A DNA stretch of 64,000 nucleotides from Prunella strophiata. Taxonomy: Eukaryota; Chordata; Aves; Passeriformes; Prunellidae. The stretch is taken from assembly GCA_036583965.1 (NCBI GenBank), contig JAZBQD010000014.1, positions 64,138,395 through 64,202,394 on the forward strand, in the 5' to 3' direction. Made by a program: the position numbers and the translations under genes. Below are positions 24,237 through 34,721 of this stretch, piece by piece. Position 1 is the first letter of the stretch; the number at the start of each line of letters is the position of its first letter. The notes beneath the pieces are model-generated. The model was given only the letters and a program-made list of their open reading frames with translations. It had not been told where the DNA came from and did not search any database.

Positions 24237-24463
24237 ATTTCAACTGGATATTAGGAAAAATGTCTTCACCAAAAGGGTTGTCAAACACTAGAACAGGCTG
24301 CCCAAGGAAGTGGTTGAGTCATCATCCCTGGAGTTTTTTAAAAGATGTGTGTAGTCATGGCACTTGGGGACATGGTTTAGAGGTGGACTTGGCAGTTCTG
24401 GGTTAACAGTTGGACCCCATGACCTTAGAGGTCTGTTCCAACCTAAATAATTCTGTGATTCTC
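24237..24463 (+). mobile_element. CR1 LINE, 3' end
   Basis: Clear CR1 tail: 'CAACTGGATATTAGGAAAAA', 'GAACAGGCTGCCCAAGGAAG', 'CATCCCTGGAGTTTTTTAAA', 'GGCACTTGGGGACATGGTTT' and the terminal 'GTTCCAACCTAAATAATTCT' followed by 'GTGATTCTC'. The copy is 5'-truncated at the usual short length and noncoding. It is among the better preserved copies here, closest in text to the group with the 'ACATGGTTTAG' phrase. Confidence 0.95.
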
Positions 24464-25188
24464 CTGCACAGCAAACTGCATTTGCAGGGCAGTGCTGCCA
24501 CTGGGCTTTGACAATGATTCTGATCTCCCAGAATCTGCAGCTGGGAAAACATCTCTAAGCACAGAAGCAAACTTACTGTCTTTTCATTTGGGAAAATCTT
24601 AGTCGTTTTATTTTCACCATACTTAGACTTTTTTGATTTTTACTAATATGAAAATAGCATTTGTCAGCTGTGCTGAGGACCTCATTGTATTAGGAAATAT
24701 CTGTATATTGGAAATAAGAGCCCAGTATGCCAAGTACTTTCTGAGTAAAAGTTCAGGAGCGTTGACTATCTAAATATAACAACAGACAACTTAAAAGAAA
24801 AAGGATATTGCATCAATAAAATAGCAACAAGAAAAAAAGCAGCAACTACAGTACTCCTACAACCTAAATTCTGAGTTACTATAGAAAAAGTTTGTCTGAT
24901 CCACAGATTATCCACAAACCAGTGAATGAGGTGGCTCCGAGGAGAATTGCCTGTGTCACCACAGTTTGTTTGAAAGCAGAGCAGCTCTGCTCTCTCTCAC
25001 ACTAAAAATTATTTATTCACTCAGTATGTGGGTTTGGGGAACTAATGCAGTTTGTAAATTGGACTTTGTTCATTCAAGAAATAGTAATAAATTTGGAGAT
25101 GCTGAAAGCAAGTACTTTGCTAAGTGCTAGACATAAAAAGAAAATTCAGAAACTTGAGGAAGGGGGAGAGATTTTATCCCCTTATGGG
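24464..25188. other. Unique noncoding sequence
   Basis: No gene or recognised element was found. AT-rich, with scattered A runs. Confidence 0.45.
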
Positions 25189-25285
25189 TGAGTGCAATAG
25201 TGCAGTAATCAGGATGCTCACCTAAAATAGTAGGACATTTTACCTGGATGAGAACAAAACCCAGATGCCTGGCTCCTGTGTACAT
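25189..25285 (+). mobile_element. Possible decayed tRNA-derived SINE
   Basis: The stretch 'ATAGTGCAGTAATCAGG' followed by 'ATGCTCACCTAAAAT' resembles the D-arm and anticodon-arm part of a tRNA-like SINE head (A-box-like 'TAGTGCAGTAATCAGG'), and the text then trails into '...CCCAGATGCCTGGCTCC'. The expected B box (GTTCRANNC) is not preserved, and no poly-A tail or target duplication is visible. The family is not identified, and the resemblance may be fortuitous. Confidence 0.3.
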
Positions 25286-26259
25286 ATTTAATCATCAGCT
25301 TATAGGTATCTTCAGGCTCTGGTGCAGTGATAAGGAAATACAGCTGCATTTGTAGGGACCTCTGAGAAATCTCTGGCTCCAGTCTGCTTTGCAGTCCATG
25401 GATTCAGACTGATGCCTCTCTGGATGCTGTCTTTAACTTAAAAAAGTGAAAAGCATGTACAACAAATGGATATATTATATTTCTGTGCTTTGGTCAAGCT
25501 GATGGGTTGCCTTGAGTTCCCAGCAGGCCTTCAGAATTTAAATTAGTTGCAGGTGGTGACAATAGGCAGATTTGCTTTAGCTATGGTCTGGCTCCATCAA
25601 GTTTTTGGCTTACTTCTCCAAGGCTCTGGAATCAGGCATTTTCTCTCAGCTGCCCACTATTTTCTGAACTCCACCCAGCCCTGGCCATCCCTGGCCATTC
25701 TCTTGTACACAATGCTTCACTAAGGGTGATCTTCTAGAGATTCTTTAGAAAATAATTGTAATACAACACTTTTTTGTGTTCTAAGAGATACAGAAAGAGA
25801 CACTGAGACACTACTACCAAACCCTTCCACAAAATGCCAGCAGACTCCCTCACCACTGTCGCTCTGATTTTTTAAGTTTCTCTAAAGCCTTCTGATGTTT
25901 ACATTCTTGTGCAGAACTTTCTCACACACTTTTTGTAAATAACTTATTGTTTTGTCTTCCACTATGGGGGACAAGCAATTGATGGACTGTTGGATTGTCC
26001 ATTGGCATTGAGGAGGTGGCACTATCACCCTCCAATGACACTGGGATTTTAGAAAACTATAAATGGAGTCAGAATTTCAATAAACTTCCTCTTTTTGCTC
26101 TCTCACACCTTGCAAAGAGCTGCTGTCCGCAGTCGTGTTGTTTTGTGTCCTACAGCAACACATCACCTCCAGTATTCTCCATGTATAACACTGAAAACTG
26201 TACTCATAGCAAGGCTGCTGCCTTGTTTTTCTCCTTTCTCACTTGCTTTCCACCATAAA
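25286..26259. other. Unique noncoding sequence
   Basis: No gene was found. A phrase at 25349-25370 ('TTTGTAGGGACCTCTGAGAA') vaguely recalls a reversed CR1 tail but is not followed by other CR1 text. Confidence 0.4.
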
Positions 26260-26520
26260 CACGATGAGGTCACTGCCTGGTTTTGTGGATCATGGTGGGT
26301 CCCCTTCCTTCCGTCGCTGTCCTGGATTCCTCGGGGCTGTAGGCGCACATCTGGCCCCTCAGCCCACCAGTGCCAGCCCTTCCCTCTCATTTAGCCACCC
26401 CCAGTGGGCACACATCCCTCCTTGGTTGTGGCCAGCCCTCACAGTGCTGTGGGCTCACCCCGTGGTGCTGCTGTTCAGCTGAACCAGGGCCTCCTTGTGC
26501 TGTATGGGCCTGGACAGACC
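26260..26520. other. GC-rich patch with a small CpG cluster
   Basis: The block has high G+C relative to its neighbours and several CpGs within about 250 bases (CCGTCGC, CTCGGGG, GGCGCA, CCCCGTG, CCCGAG). It is directly followed by AT-rich, motif-dense sequence. It could be a remnant promoter or exon, or a local gene-conversion patch. Open frames on both strands (75, 79 and 99 codons) are not recognisable. No TATA box or splice-bounded exon could be defended. Confidence 0.3.
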
Positions 26521-26790
26521 CGAGATGGAAAGTTAAATGAGCCTTAATAATGGCAAATTATCGATGGATCACTCAGTTTTGCTGCAGCCAGAAATTTCAG
26601 GGTTCCCACGACCCTCCCTAGTGCACTTACAATGCTGGCACTTTAAAATGTCACAGCTGACAACCAGAAAGCAAGGGTTTTAGGCATGCTGGACTTGTTC
26701 CCTATATTTTCATTTGAGAGTGCCAATCACTGTGGTATCTAAGTACTAGTTGTCCTCTGAACAGCCTGTGTCACGTAAAAAGGGATCCAT
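26521..26790. promoter_or_regulatory. Candidate conserved noncoding element
   Basis: Repeat-free sequence with homeodomain-like and other words (GTTAAATGAGCC, CCTTAATAATGG, CAAATTATCGATGGATCACT, CACTTTAAAATGTCACAGC) next to a CpG cluster. The composition resembles regulatory DNA. Nothing else supports the call, and conservation must be measured. Confidence 0.22.
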
Positions 26791-29539
26791 CATGCTTACA
26801 GTCAGCTTTCTAAACGCTGCCTGGCCTCCCAAGTTCACCAGGTTCCCTCTGCAGATGAGGTGAGGAGAAAAACATGCCCAGAGGGTTAATTTTCACACTT
26901 GCTTCTTTTTGCCTCTGTCTTGCAGTGGAAGTCAGGGAAGGTTCAAGGCTGATGAGAGCTGCTGTTCATAGACAGCTTTGGCTGGAAGGGTTTCAGACTG
27001 CTGAATGAAGATTGGAAAAATCAGCCTGCAAGGTACATGTACCACAAGCAGTAAAAGAGCCCTTTTCCTTTGGTATTTTGCTGTTTTGAGATCTGGTTTC
27101 ACAAGGGATGAAGGGAGACACCTCTGACAGTATGTATTTCACAGATCAGAAATAGCATGTGTGAGATCTAACAGCCAGAAGCAAATTCAGACTAGAAGTT
27201 CACATTTTAACAATATAAATAATTCATCATTGCAAAAGTTTGATGAAAGATGTGGCAAATTATCCAACATGTGCAATCTTCAACATGTGAAAAATATGCA
27301 AGTGATATTCATGCTGTAACTAATACAGGAATTACAACATGGATGCGACTGGGAGTGGTTCACTGCTCTATACAATACAGAGAATTACATTTGGAAAAAA
27401 AAAAAAAAGTTTCTTTCTAACCCATCTTACAAGATTCCTGAAGTGTACAGCGGCCAAAGGTGGCAGCCAGGGAGGGAATACGCAGAGAATTTAAAGAATT
27501 AGGAATTTAATATACTTGGTTTTCTATCAAGCTGTGCATTTATGGCATTGTGTGTTTTGTTGTCTATCTTTTCCTTCACAATTTTGCACTCATTCTAACT
27601 GCAAGAAAATTCATTGTTGTAGCAATTACAGAAAAGCTCACTCAGGTTACAGGCTGAGTGAAACCAGTGAATTTTCTGCCCTTTTCTGCTTTTGCTAACC
27701 CCCAACAAGTCTGATCCTGTTGGCAAATCCAGCTGAAGTGATAGCTGCAACACAAATTAGTGCTACACTTGATGGCCTTGAACCAGAGGCAGTTGAAAGA
27801 TGTTTAGAAGTGACTGAATGACAAGGGAGCCCTGAATTCTGAATAGAATCCTGCTAAAAATGCAAAGATTTACATGCACACAAAGTACAAGTTCCTCTCC
27901 AGACTTGAAAGGGGTGCAAACCCCTGTCTAGCTGCTATTTTACCTACACCCATGCTCAGCAATCCAGGGGGGAAAATCCACAAAGCTTGTAGTGGACTCT
28001 GGGTTTTCCCTTGGAGCTGATGATGTTATTCCCTTATCCTGATGCCTTTGCTCACTGTCTGTAGTTGCCTATGCCTGAACATCCCTCAGATGGTGTGTCC
28101 CAGCCCCCAGAGTCCCCGGAGTCCCTCTGTCTCTGGTGTTCCCCATGGCAGACCCACAGACACAATACTTCCAGCAACCCATGGTCCTGGATCGATTCCC
28201 TGGTAAAGACATCCATGCCTGCAGCTCTGTCAGCCAGTGGATGCAGCAGATGGCAAGAAGTCAACACTCTGCGTTTGATGGAAGATGTTCAACAAATGTT
28301 GTGACCAGAGGATTTCAGATTTAGCTTTCTAAAGGAACAGAGCTGTACCACAACATTTACAAACAGCTCCAGTTACAACTGTGTAACACCAGCCAGGATT
28401 CAGAAGCTGTGCCAGGAAGCTCTCCACGTTGCTACACTCCCTCATTAATAGCATTTTGCCAAGCTGCCCTCTGGGACAGAATTATTGTAGAGTGGTTAAA
28501 TGTCTGCTTGTGGAGGAAAGCTTTCTTTTACCGTTTAACCGCAGACTGACTCGAATTCCAGAGCACAAACCAGGAGGTACCTGGGATGCATTATAGCTGC
28601 ATCTGGCTAGATTTTCTGGCCCTACAAAAAGCCACAGACATCAGTGAGATTGATTTATTGATCTCCTCTCCCTCCCACAGCTTACACAAGCAGTGGCAAC
28701 AAGCTACTCCCACACACACACATGCACACCTGCGTCTTGATTTACCACATAAACGTTACAACAAGCAGCACTAAGATCACACCCACCTCTTCTTTAGCCT
28801 TCCAAAGCTCCTAACCAAAACAGCTTTATCAAGACAAGATACTTCTCTGATAAGAAAACCCTGATATGAAGTAGTTCTGTTGAAGCAGAATAGGGAATAT
28901 CTAAGAGAAGACCATTCTTTTATATGCTGAGTGGGAGAGTGGCCTCAGTATGTCCCACTGCTGACCTCTTTTGTGCAATGTCCTTTTGTAAAGTAGGTCT
29001 GCAACTGCTTTATATTTTTCTGTCTAAATATTCAGTAGTCATTACTGTGAGAAGGGGAAAAATAAACAAAGCCCAAACTGACACAGTGAAACACCAGCCA
29101 GCAAAGTTTCTCCTAATGGCACAAACCAGAATGAGCAATAAAGACCAGGCTGTCTGCGTCCAATACAGATCCCATGTGTGTTTTAATAACAAAGGATAAA
29201 AATCACTGGGTTTCCCTCCTGTATTGAAACACTAGATTATAAAAAATAATGACTAGAGGAACAAGATGTAGCCAGGGGGAAGTTCTAGGAGAGGTTTCTG
29301 TTGAAATGAGACAGACATCATACAATGAGACAGAGTCCTTGTCTGAACTCTTTAAAAGATGATTTTCATCTTGTTCATACACTCGAACTACTGAGCAAAT
29401 GAATTGGACTAATTAAAAACTACTATCCTTTGGTGTTTGGCTGTTCTACAAATGTAGCAATGTTTTTAAGCCAAAAAAATCTCATGACATATGCTTAGTG
29501 AATTCCAGTTCTTTGTGTTTTTCATTTCAGTTATGTGAA
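26791..29539. other. Unique noncoding sequence
   Basis: No recognised repeat beyond a 14-A tract (27395-27408). A GC-richer patch at 28.06-28.25 kb is open on both strands (frames of 62, 71 and 79 codons) but encodes nothing I recognise, so no exon is called. Confidence 0.4.
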
Positions 29540-29949
29540 AGGAAGGAGCACCTCACTTATGAGGAAAGGCTGAGAGGGCTGGGGCTGTTTAGCCTTGAGA
29601 AGAGGAGGCTCAGGGGGATCCTACTGATGTGTGTAAATAACTGAGGGGAGAATACAAAGGAGACAGAGCCAGGCTGTTTTCAGTGGCACCCAGTGACAGG
29701 ATCAGAGACTATGGGCACAAAATGAAACACTAGAGGGGTCATCTGAACATCAGGAAACATTTCCATTTATTGTAAGGGTAATCAAGCATTGAAATAGATT
29801 GCCCAGGGAGGTTGTAGAATATCCATCCTTGGAGATATTACAAAATCTGTCCTGGGCAACTGCATGGCCCTGCTTGAACAGGAGGGGGTGGAGAAGATGA
29901 ACACCAGAAGTCCCTTCCAGCCTCAACTATCCTGCAATTCTGTGATCTG
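29540..29949 (+). mobile_element. CR1 LINE, 3' fragment
   Basis: CR1 text in sense orientation: 'CTTATGAGGAAAGGCTGAGA', 'GGGCTGTTTAGCCTTGAGAA', 'GAGGAGGCTCAGGGGGATCC', 'CCCAGTGACAGGATCAGAGA', 'TTGCCCAGGGAGGTTGTAGA' and the end 'CCCTTCCAGCCTCAACTATC' followed by 'CTGCAATTCTGTGATCTG'. It is diverged and 5'-truncated, with no intact reading frame. Confidence 0.94.
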
Positions 29950-30211
29950 TCTTTCTGTGAAGGTGGTTGTAATGCATCAGGGAGTTTTCTTCATGATTCT
30001 GGTTCTACAAAAGTGGAGACTAAAGATGTATGTGCACTGGTAAACTGATTCATGCCTTCCACTCTGAATCATTGCTGTCTTAGCACCCACACACACCACA
30101 AGATTATGCAAATGGTGTTGGAACATATGTGGTTTTCTTAGAAAATAAGACAAGATATACATTATTGGCCTATGCCAGGGCTCATATTCATGTGTTCTAC
30201 CTGCACCAGGT

Positions 30212-30474
30212 GTGACTTCCAGTGTGCTCTGGTGTAGTGGGGGACTCCCTTGTGCTCTCCCAGAGCAGTCAGGAGTGTGAAATGTGCTAAAAATTCTTGT
30301 GCAAAAGAAAAGCAAGTGTTTATTGCACTATTGGGATTGCACATTGCTTGGCTTCTGACGAGCAGCACAGTGGGAGTCTCAGTGCCCCAATGACTCTGAC
30401 ACAGGAATAGATGGGCACAGTTTGGGTCACAGCAGCTGCCAATGGAGCTCTTTGGTGTGACTGTCAGCACAGAC
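30212..30474 (-). mobile_element. Possible LTR fragment
   Basis: On the minus strand the sequence holds an AATAAA signal (plus-strand TTTATT at 30319-30324), followed by a pyrimidine-rich run and then a GC-richer tail ending ...GGTGCA. This is the order expected of the R/U5 half of an avian LTR. No target site duplication or matching second end could be found, and no retroviral gene is nearby. It may be a truncated LTR or unrelated sequence. Confidence 0.28.
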
Positions 30475-32952
30475 ATAGGTGAGAGAAAGTGACCATTACA
30501 ATTCCTTCTTTTTTTTACACACGTAGATTTATGTCATAACCTCTTTGCTTGTAGGGAATTTATGTGAAAGTGAAGAATGACTGTTACAACAAGTGAATAT
30601 TCCAACCACTCTCCCATTCCTCCATCCAGAACACCAAGCATGTGGCACTTTGAGAAAGGAAAAACAAAACCCCCTCAACATATAACATATGGACTTGCAG
30701 AATAGTATTGCCATTAGTATGGTTTGCTCAAATGTGTGAGATTTTCCTAGGAATGGAAAACCACGATATGTAAATTATGAGGATTTGACTTGCAGAGTAG
30801 GAAACTCAACAAGTTCATAAAAAGGATTTGAGCTCAGGTTTTTCTGAAGGACAATAATTGATTTTGAGACTTAGCTCTACTTTCCCCTTTCACTCCCACT
30901 GTTAATTTGTTTTGCCTAAGTCCTAACTGTTGAACGGGACCAAAGTAAAGAAAGTAGTGCAAGTAAACATGTATGAAAAATACAGTTGGATGTATCACCA
31001 GTATGGTGGAGGATAGACTGGGACACTCTTAGGTGTCATTACCGACACAGATAAGGTTACTAGTTATATCAGCAAGCTCTGAAATGTTATTGAATTTGCT
31101 GTAGAAAGTCCCATACCTTTTCACAAGTTCTGTTCCTAGCAGTGCTGACTCCATCCTCCTTCTTCACCACAGCACTGCTAACTGAATTCTGTCTCCTCCT
31201 ATTTTCCTGGTCCCTCCTTTTATACTACTCAATGTCATAAGATGTACCTGTGCCCTATTAAGGGCACAGGTTCCAAATCTTAGTAATCAGAACAGCTGCA
31301 ACTCTTTAGGGGGTGAAATTACCTTCAGCACTACCTCCCACACTTAGGTTTTTTCTGTTTCTGCAAATTTCCCTCATTTGTTGTTAAGTGCACAGAGCTG
31401 ATGCTGATGCTTCCTAGTTATGCAGTTTCACTTCTGTCACTTGTATAATTGACAAAATGGATGCAGAAAGTGCAAAGAGTTCTTGTGATTTTTGCAAGCA
31501 AGCTTCTGGAAACCTGAGGAGACGTGATCAAACAAGCACTGCAGTAATAGTAGCCACTTCACACAAGCCAAATGCCAGGAAGAGGAGAGCAGTGTTCAAT
31601 ATATTGAATCCTTTCCCATTGCTAATTTTATCTCAGCCAAATCAGGTTTTAAGGCTGAACAGAAGAAAATGAGATGATTTCTGGACTTTGATGTTCCTCA
31701 CTCTGTGTAGGAGATCAGACCATGCTAGTAAAACAAAAATTAAAATAATCAGGGAAGGATAGAAAAGTGCTTACATCAATTTTGCTTGTTAAGATTTTTG
31801 TTAATCAGAATATAATTGTCAATATGCATCTCAAAACCTTTTGAAATTAAAATTAGAGCAATGCAAGTACATTCATGTAACACTGATTACATGTTCTGGT
31901 TACAGAGTTAAGCATCATTCTAAAATAAACAGAATATTATGGAATATTAGGGAAAAAAACCCCAAAAAGGTGAACAATGAGATTTTCCCTTTTTCTCTCA
32001 TGTCTCTCTCTCTGTGAGCCAAGCACACACTGGAAAGATTTCAAGATTTCAGTTCTCATGTTTTGTTTTTGCATGACTTAACTCTGAGCACCCAGAATAC
32101 TTTAGAAACAGCAATAAATAATGTAATCTTTACCCCAGGTGAAACTAGATTATGTACATATCCACCACAAATAACAGGGAAACTTATCAGACACGACACT
32201 GATTCGGCCCCATGGAGCACTAACAAGAACCTAAATTAGCATAAACCAAGCCACAATTCCCAGACAAAATTCTCTCAGGGAGTAGAATTTGCAGGAGCTT
32301 CCAATGAAACAGATGGGAAGGAAATTTCATATTTCCCGATAATATCAGGTTAAACTGGCACTTGGTGTAGGTGCTGCTATCCATATTTGAAGAATATATT
32401 TTGCACACAAAATGTAAAGCCATTGAAAAACTTAACTCTTTTGTAAATGAAATGTCTATGGGTTTAAGTGAAGCAGTTAATTTTGTTTGGAATTTTGACA
32501 CAACTAGAGTCTTAATACCTGGATTCCCACATGCACCAGACATTTTGCCACATTACCACAGACAACCATGAGAACTCAAGAAAATAATTTCCCAGAAGAC
32601 ATTTTAATGGTAACCTTTAACTATTAAAATTGTTTCTGTTGGCTTTTTCAGACCAAAACAACAGTTTCCATGAATGTAATTTAGGAACAATTAAATAAAT
32701 GAATACTGCTCTAGCAAATAGTTCCAGTCACAAGAAAGGATGACAAATATTTCATTTGGTTCTTTCTGAAGTTATGGTTGTGTTTTCTGTTGCCCTTTTT
32801 TCCCCCAAAAGTTCTTTTCAGCTTGGCTTCTTTGAAAAACCAATGTGCTCATCCTTTTCCTCCCTTTTTCCCAACTTGACAGTAGACAGGAAAGAAGAAG
32901 AAAACGAATGCATTTTTAATTGAACCAATTGATTTCATCCACCCTAGAAAAT
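30475..32952. other. Unique noncoding sequence
   Basis: No gene was found. The notable item is the perfect hairpin at 31247-31270. Overlapping open frames on both strands at 32.2-32.57 kb have no recognisable product. Confidence 0.45.
31247..31270. repeat. Perfect 10-4-10 inverted repeat
   Basis: CCTGTGCCCT and AGGGCACAGG are exact reverse complements around a 4-base loop (ATTA). Partial pairing extends outward (AAGAT on the left, ATCTT on the right). As RNA this would make a stable short hairpin, but it is much shorter than a microRNA precursor. It could be a dimer-binding site or chance. Confidence 0.65.
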
Positions 32953-32976
32953 AAAAAAAAAAAAAAAAAAAAAAAA
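32953..32976 (+). repeat. Poly-A tract (24 A)
   Basis: Uninterrupted A run. No retroposed gene body is recognisable upstream. Confidence 0.9.
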
Positions 32977-34679
32977 GAAATTGCCATTTTCATGACCAAT
33001 TTGGGCTCATGTTGAAGTGTGCATTGTGTGCTGCCTTGGTCTGTCAAGGAGTGTCTGTGGGGGAAACTGAACCAGTTCAAGCTCTGTGCTGTAGCTACAA
33101 ATAGTGTTTCATTTCTCACATCCTTGATAAGCATTTGATTAGTGTCAATTCCCTCTCTTTCAGAAATGCCTTGACATGATTCAAACATGGCACAAGTCAG
33201 GACTGCTCCTGACAGATAGCATGAGTAAAGTAAATTAATTTTGGATGGGGGTGGGCTACTTCTGTTTGTACAGTGCCTCTGCAGTGTGGTCCAGAGCTGC
33301 ATCCCTCCAGGTCACACCTGTGGGTCTCAGAGGCCAGCACTGTAGGACCTTGAGGTCCTGATCTTCTCCCAGCTCTGACCCCTCAGGTTCAGCTCCTCTC
33401 TGCAGCATTACCTCAGCTCTGCAAAGGGGGCAATCAGGAGCTGATGTAGCAGGAAAACAAGTGAGAGAGAGAGATGGGAGCAGTAGCTAAGGCGTGTTGC
33501 CATCTTCATGTGTGGGCACACCCAGTCTGCAGCAAAACTCTCTCTACATTGTCTCTCTGCTTGGCAGGATTCCTGGGGTAGCAGACAGCAGAGAAAGGGA
33601 GCAAAGTTGCATGAGAAATAACAGTGAAGACAGTTTAACAAAAGTAAAAACAAAGGTGCCATCCTTCCCTCTTCAGCCCTCTTGACTGTATTGATTATAT
33701 CTTCATGGACTTCAGCAGTGGCTTAGATCCCTCACTCCTGTATAGAAGTCAAGCTGTGACAAATTTGTGGCCAACTCCTACACCAAATGCAGTCTTCAAA
33801 TCAGAAGAATCTTTGTTTACTTTCCAAAAACAACAGAAATCATTCCTATTTTTATTCCAAAGAAAGAAAGAGAGATAAAGTGCTTCTTTTGGTTACATGT
33901 TTCCTGTGTACATATCTAACCATGACCACAAGTGCTTATTATCATTGCCACTGGAGGATTGCCATGCACAGATAAACTCAGCCACATGACCATGAATCAA
34001 ACTGCAGAACCACACAGTGGTATTGGAGCAGGAAGATGACAAAGAATGAAAAAGAATGGATCCAACCATAGGTACTCCAATTCATGAAAAGGAGAATATT
34101 TTCAACTTCATAATAGCAAAGCATTAACAAACCTTCATGGTGGTAATCTAGTATTCAGCTTGTGGTCAGAAAAAGCACAGAGTAGTTTTATTTTAGTAAT
34201 TGATTTAAGATATGGAAATGCCACACTAAGCAGCCAGTTGGTGCAATGGTTTTAAGCCATTTAAACACTATAGTTGTAAAGAAGTGGAAGGAGAAGGAAA
34301 AAAGTGTGTTTGGTTACATATCTTTCTCTATTTCTTTGATTTGAAGTTCCAGTACAAATCACATTTTTGAAATAACTTTGCTATGGTAAGAAAAGGGCAC
34401 TTAGAAAAGTTATTACTAGAAGAAAGTAATCATTTTGTTTCAGTAAAACTCTCCACGGTATGGATTGCTAAAGTACATGACTCTTATAATGGATATCCAG
34501 AGCTTTTAATAACAGCAGCAGGAGCTATGCAAGCAGGCCTGAATACAAAGCTCTGTGCCAATGCATATTAACTTGTCCCATGTAACTTCTACTCTTCCAG
34601 TCACTGGCCCATGTCCATCCAATTTAAATGCTTGAATATAGTAGGGAAAATTGTAAACCTTCTGTACTTACACACTGCA
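32977..34679. other. Unique noncoding sequence
   Basis: No gene or identifiable element was found. The 128-codon minus-strand frame at 32916-33302 runs through the poly-A tract and is an artefact of it. Confidence 0.45.
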
Positions 34680-34721
34680 TTTTTTTTTTTTCTTCTTTTT
34701 TTATTTTTTTTTTTCTTTTTC
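34680..34721. repeat. T-rich low-complexity tract
   Basis: Long T runs broken by single C, CTTC and A. Simple repeat. Confidence 0.9.

Noticed and set aside
28065..28324. Possible exon in a GC-richer patch
   Set aside because: Three frames on two strands are open, none recognisable, and no convincing splice sites with a reading-phase argument.
32916..33302. 128-codon minus-strand frame
   Set aside because: It contains a long phenylalanine run from the poly-A tract and no other protein feature.
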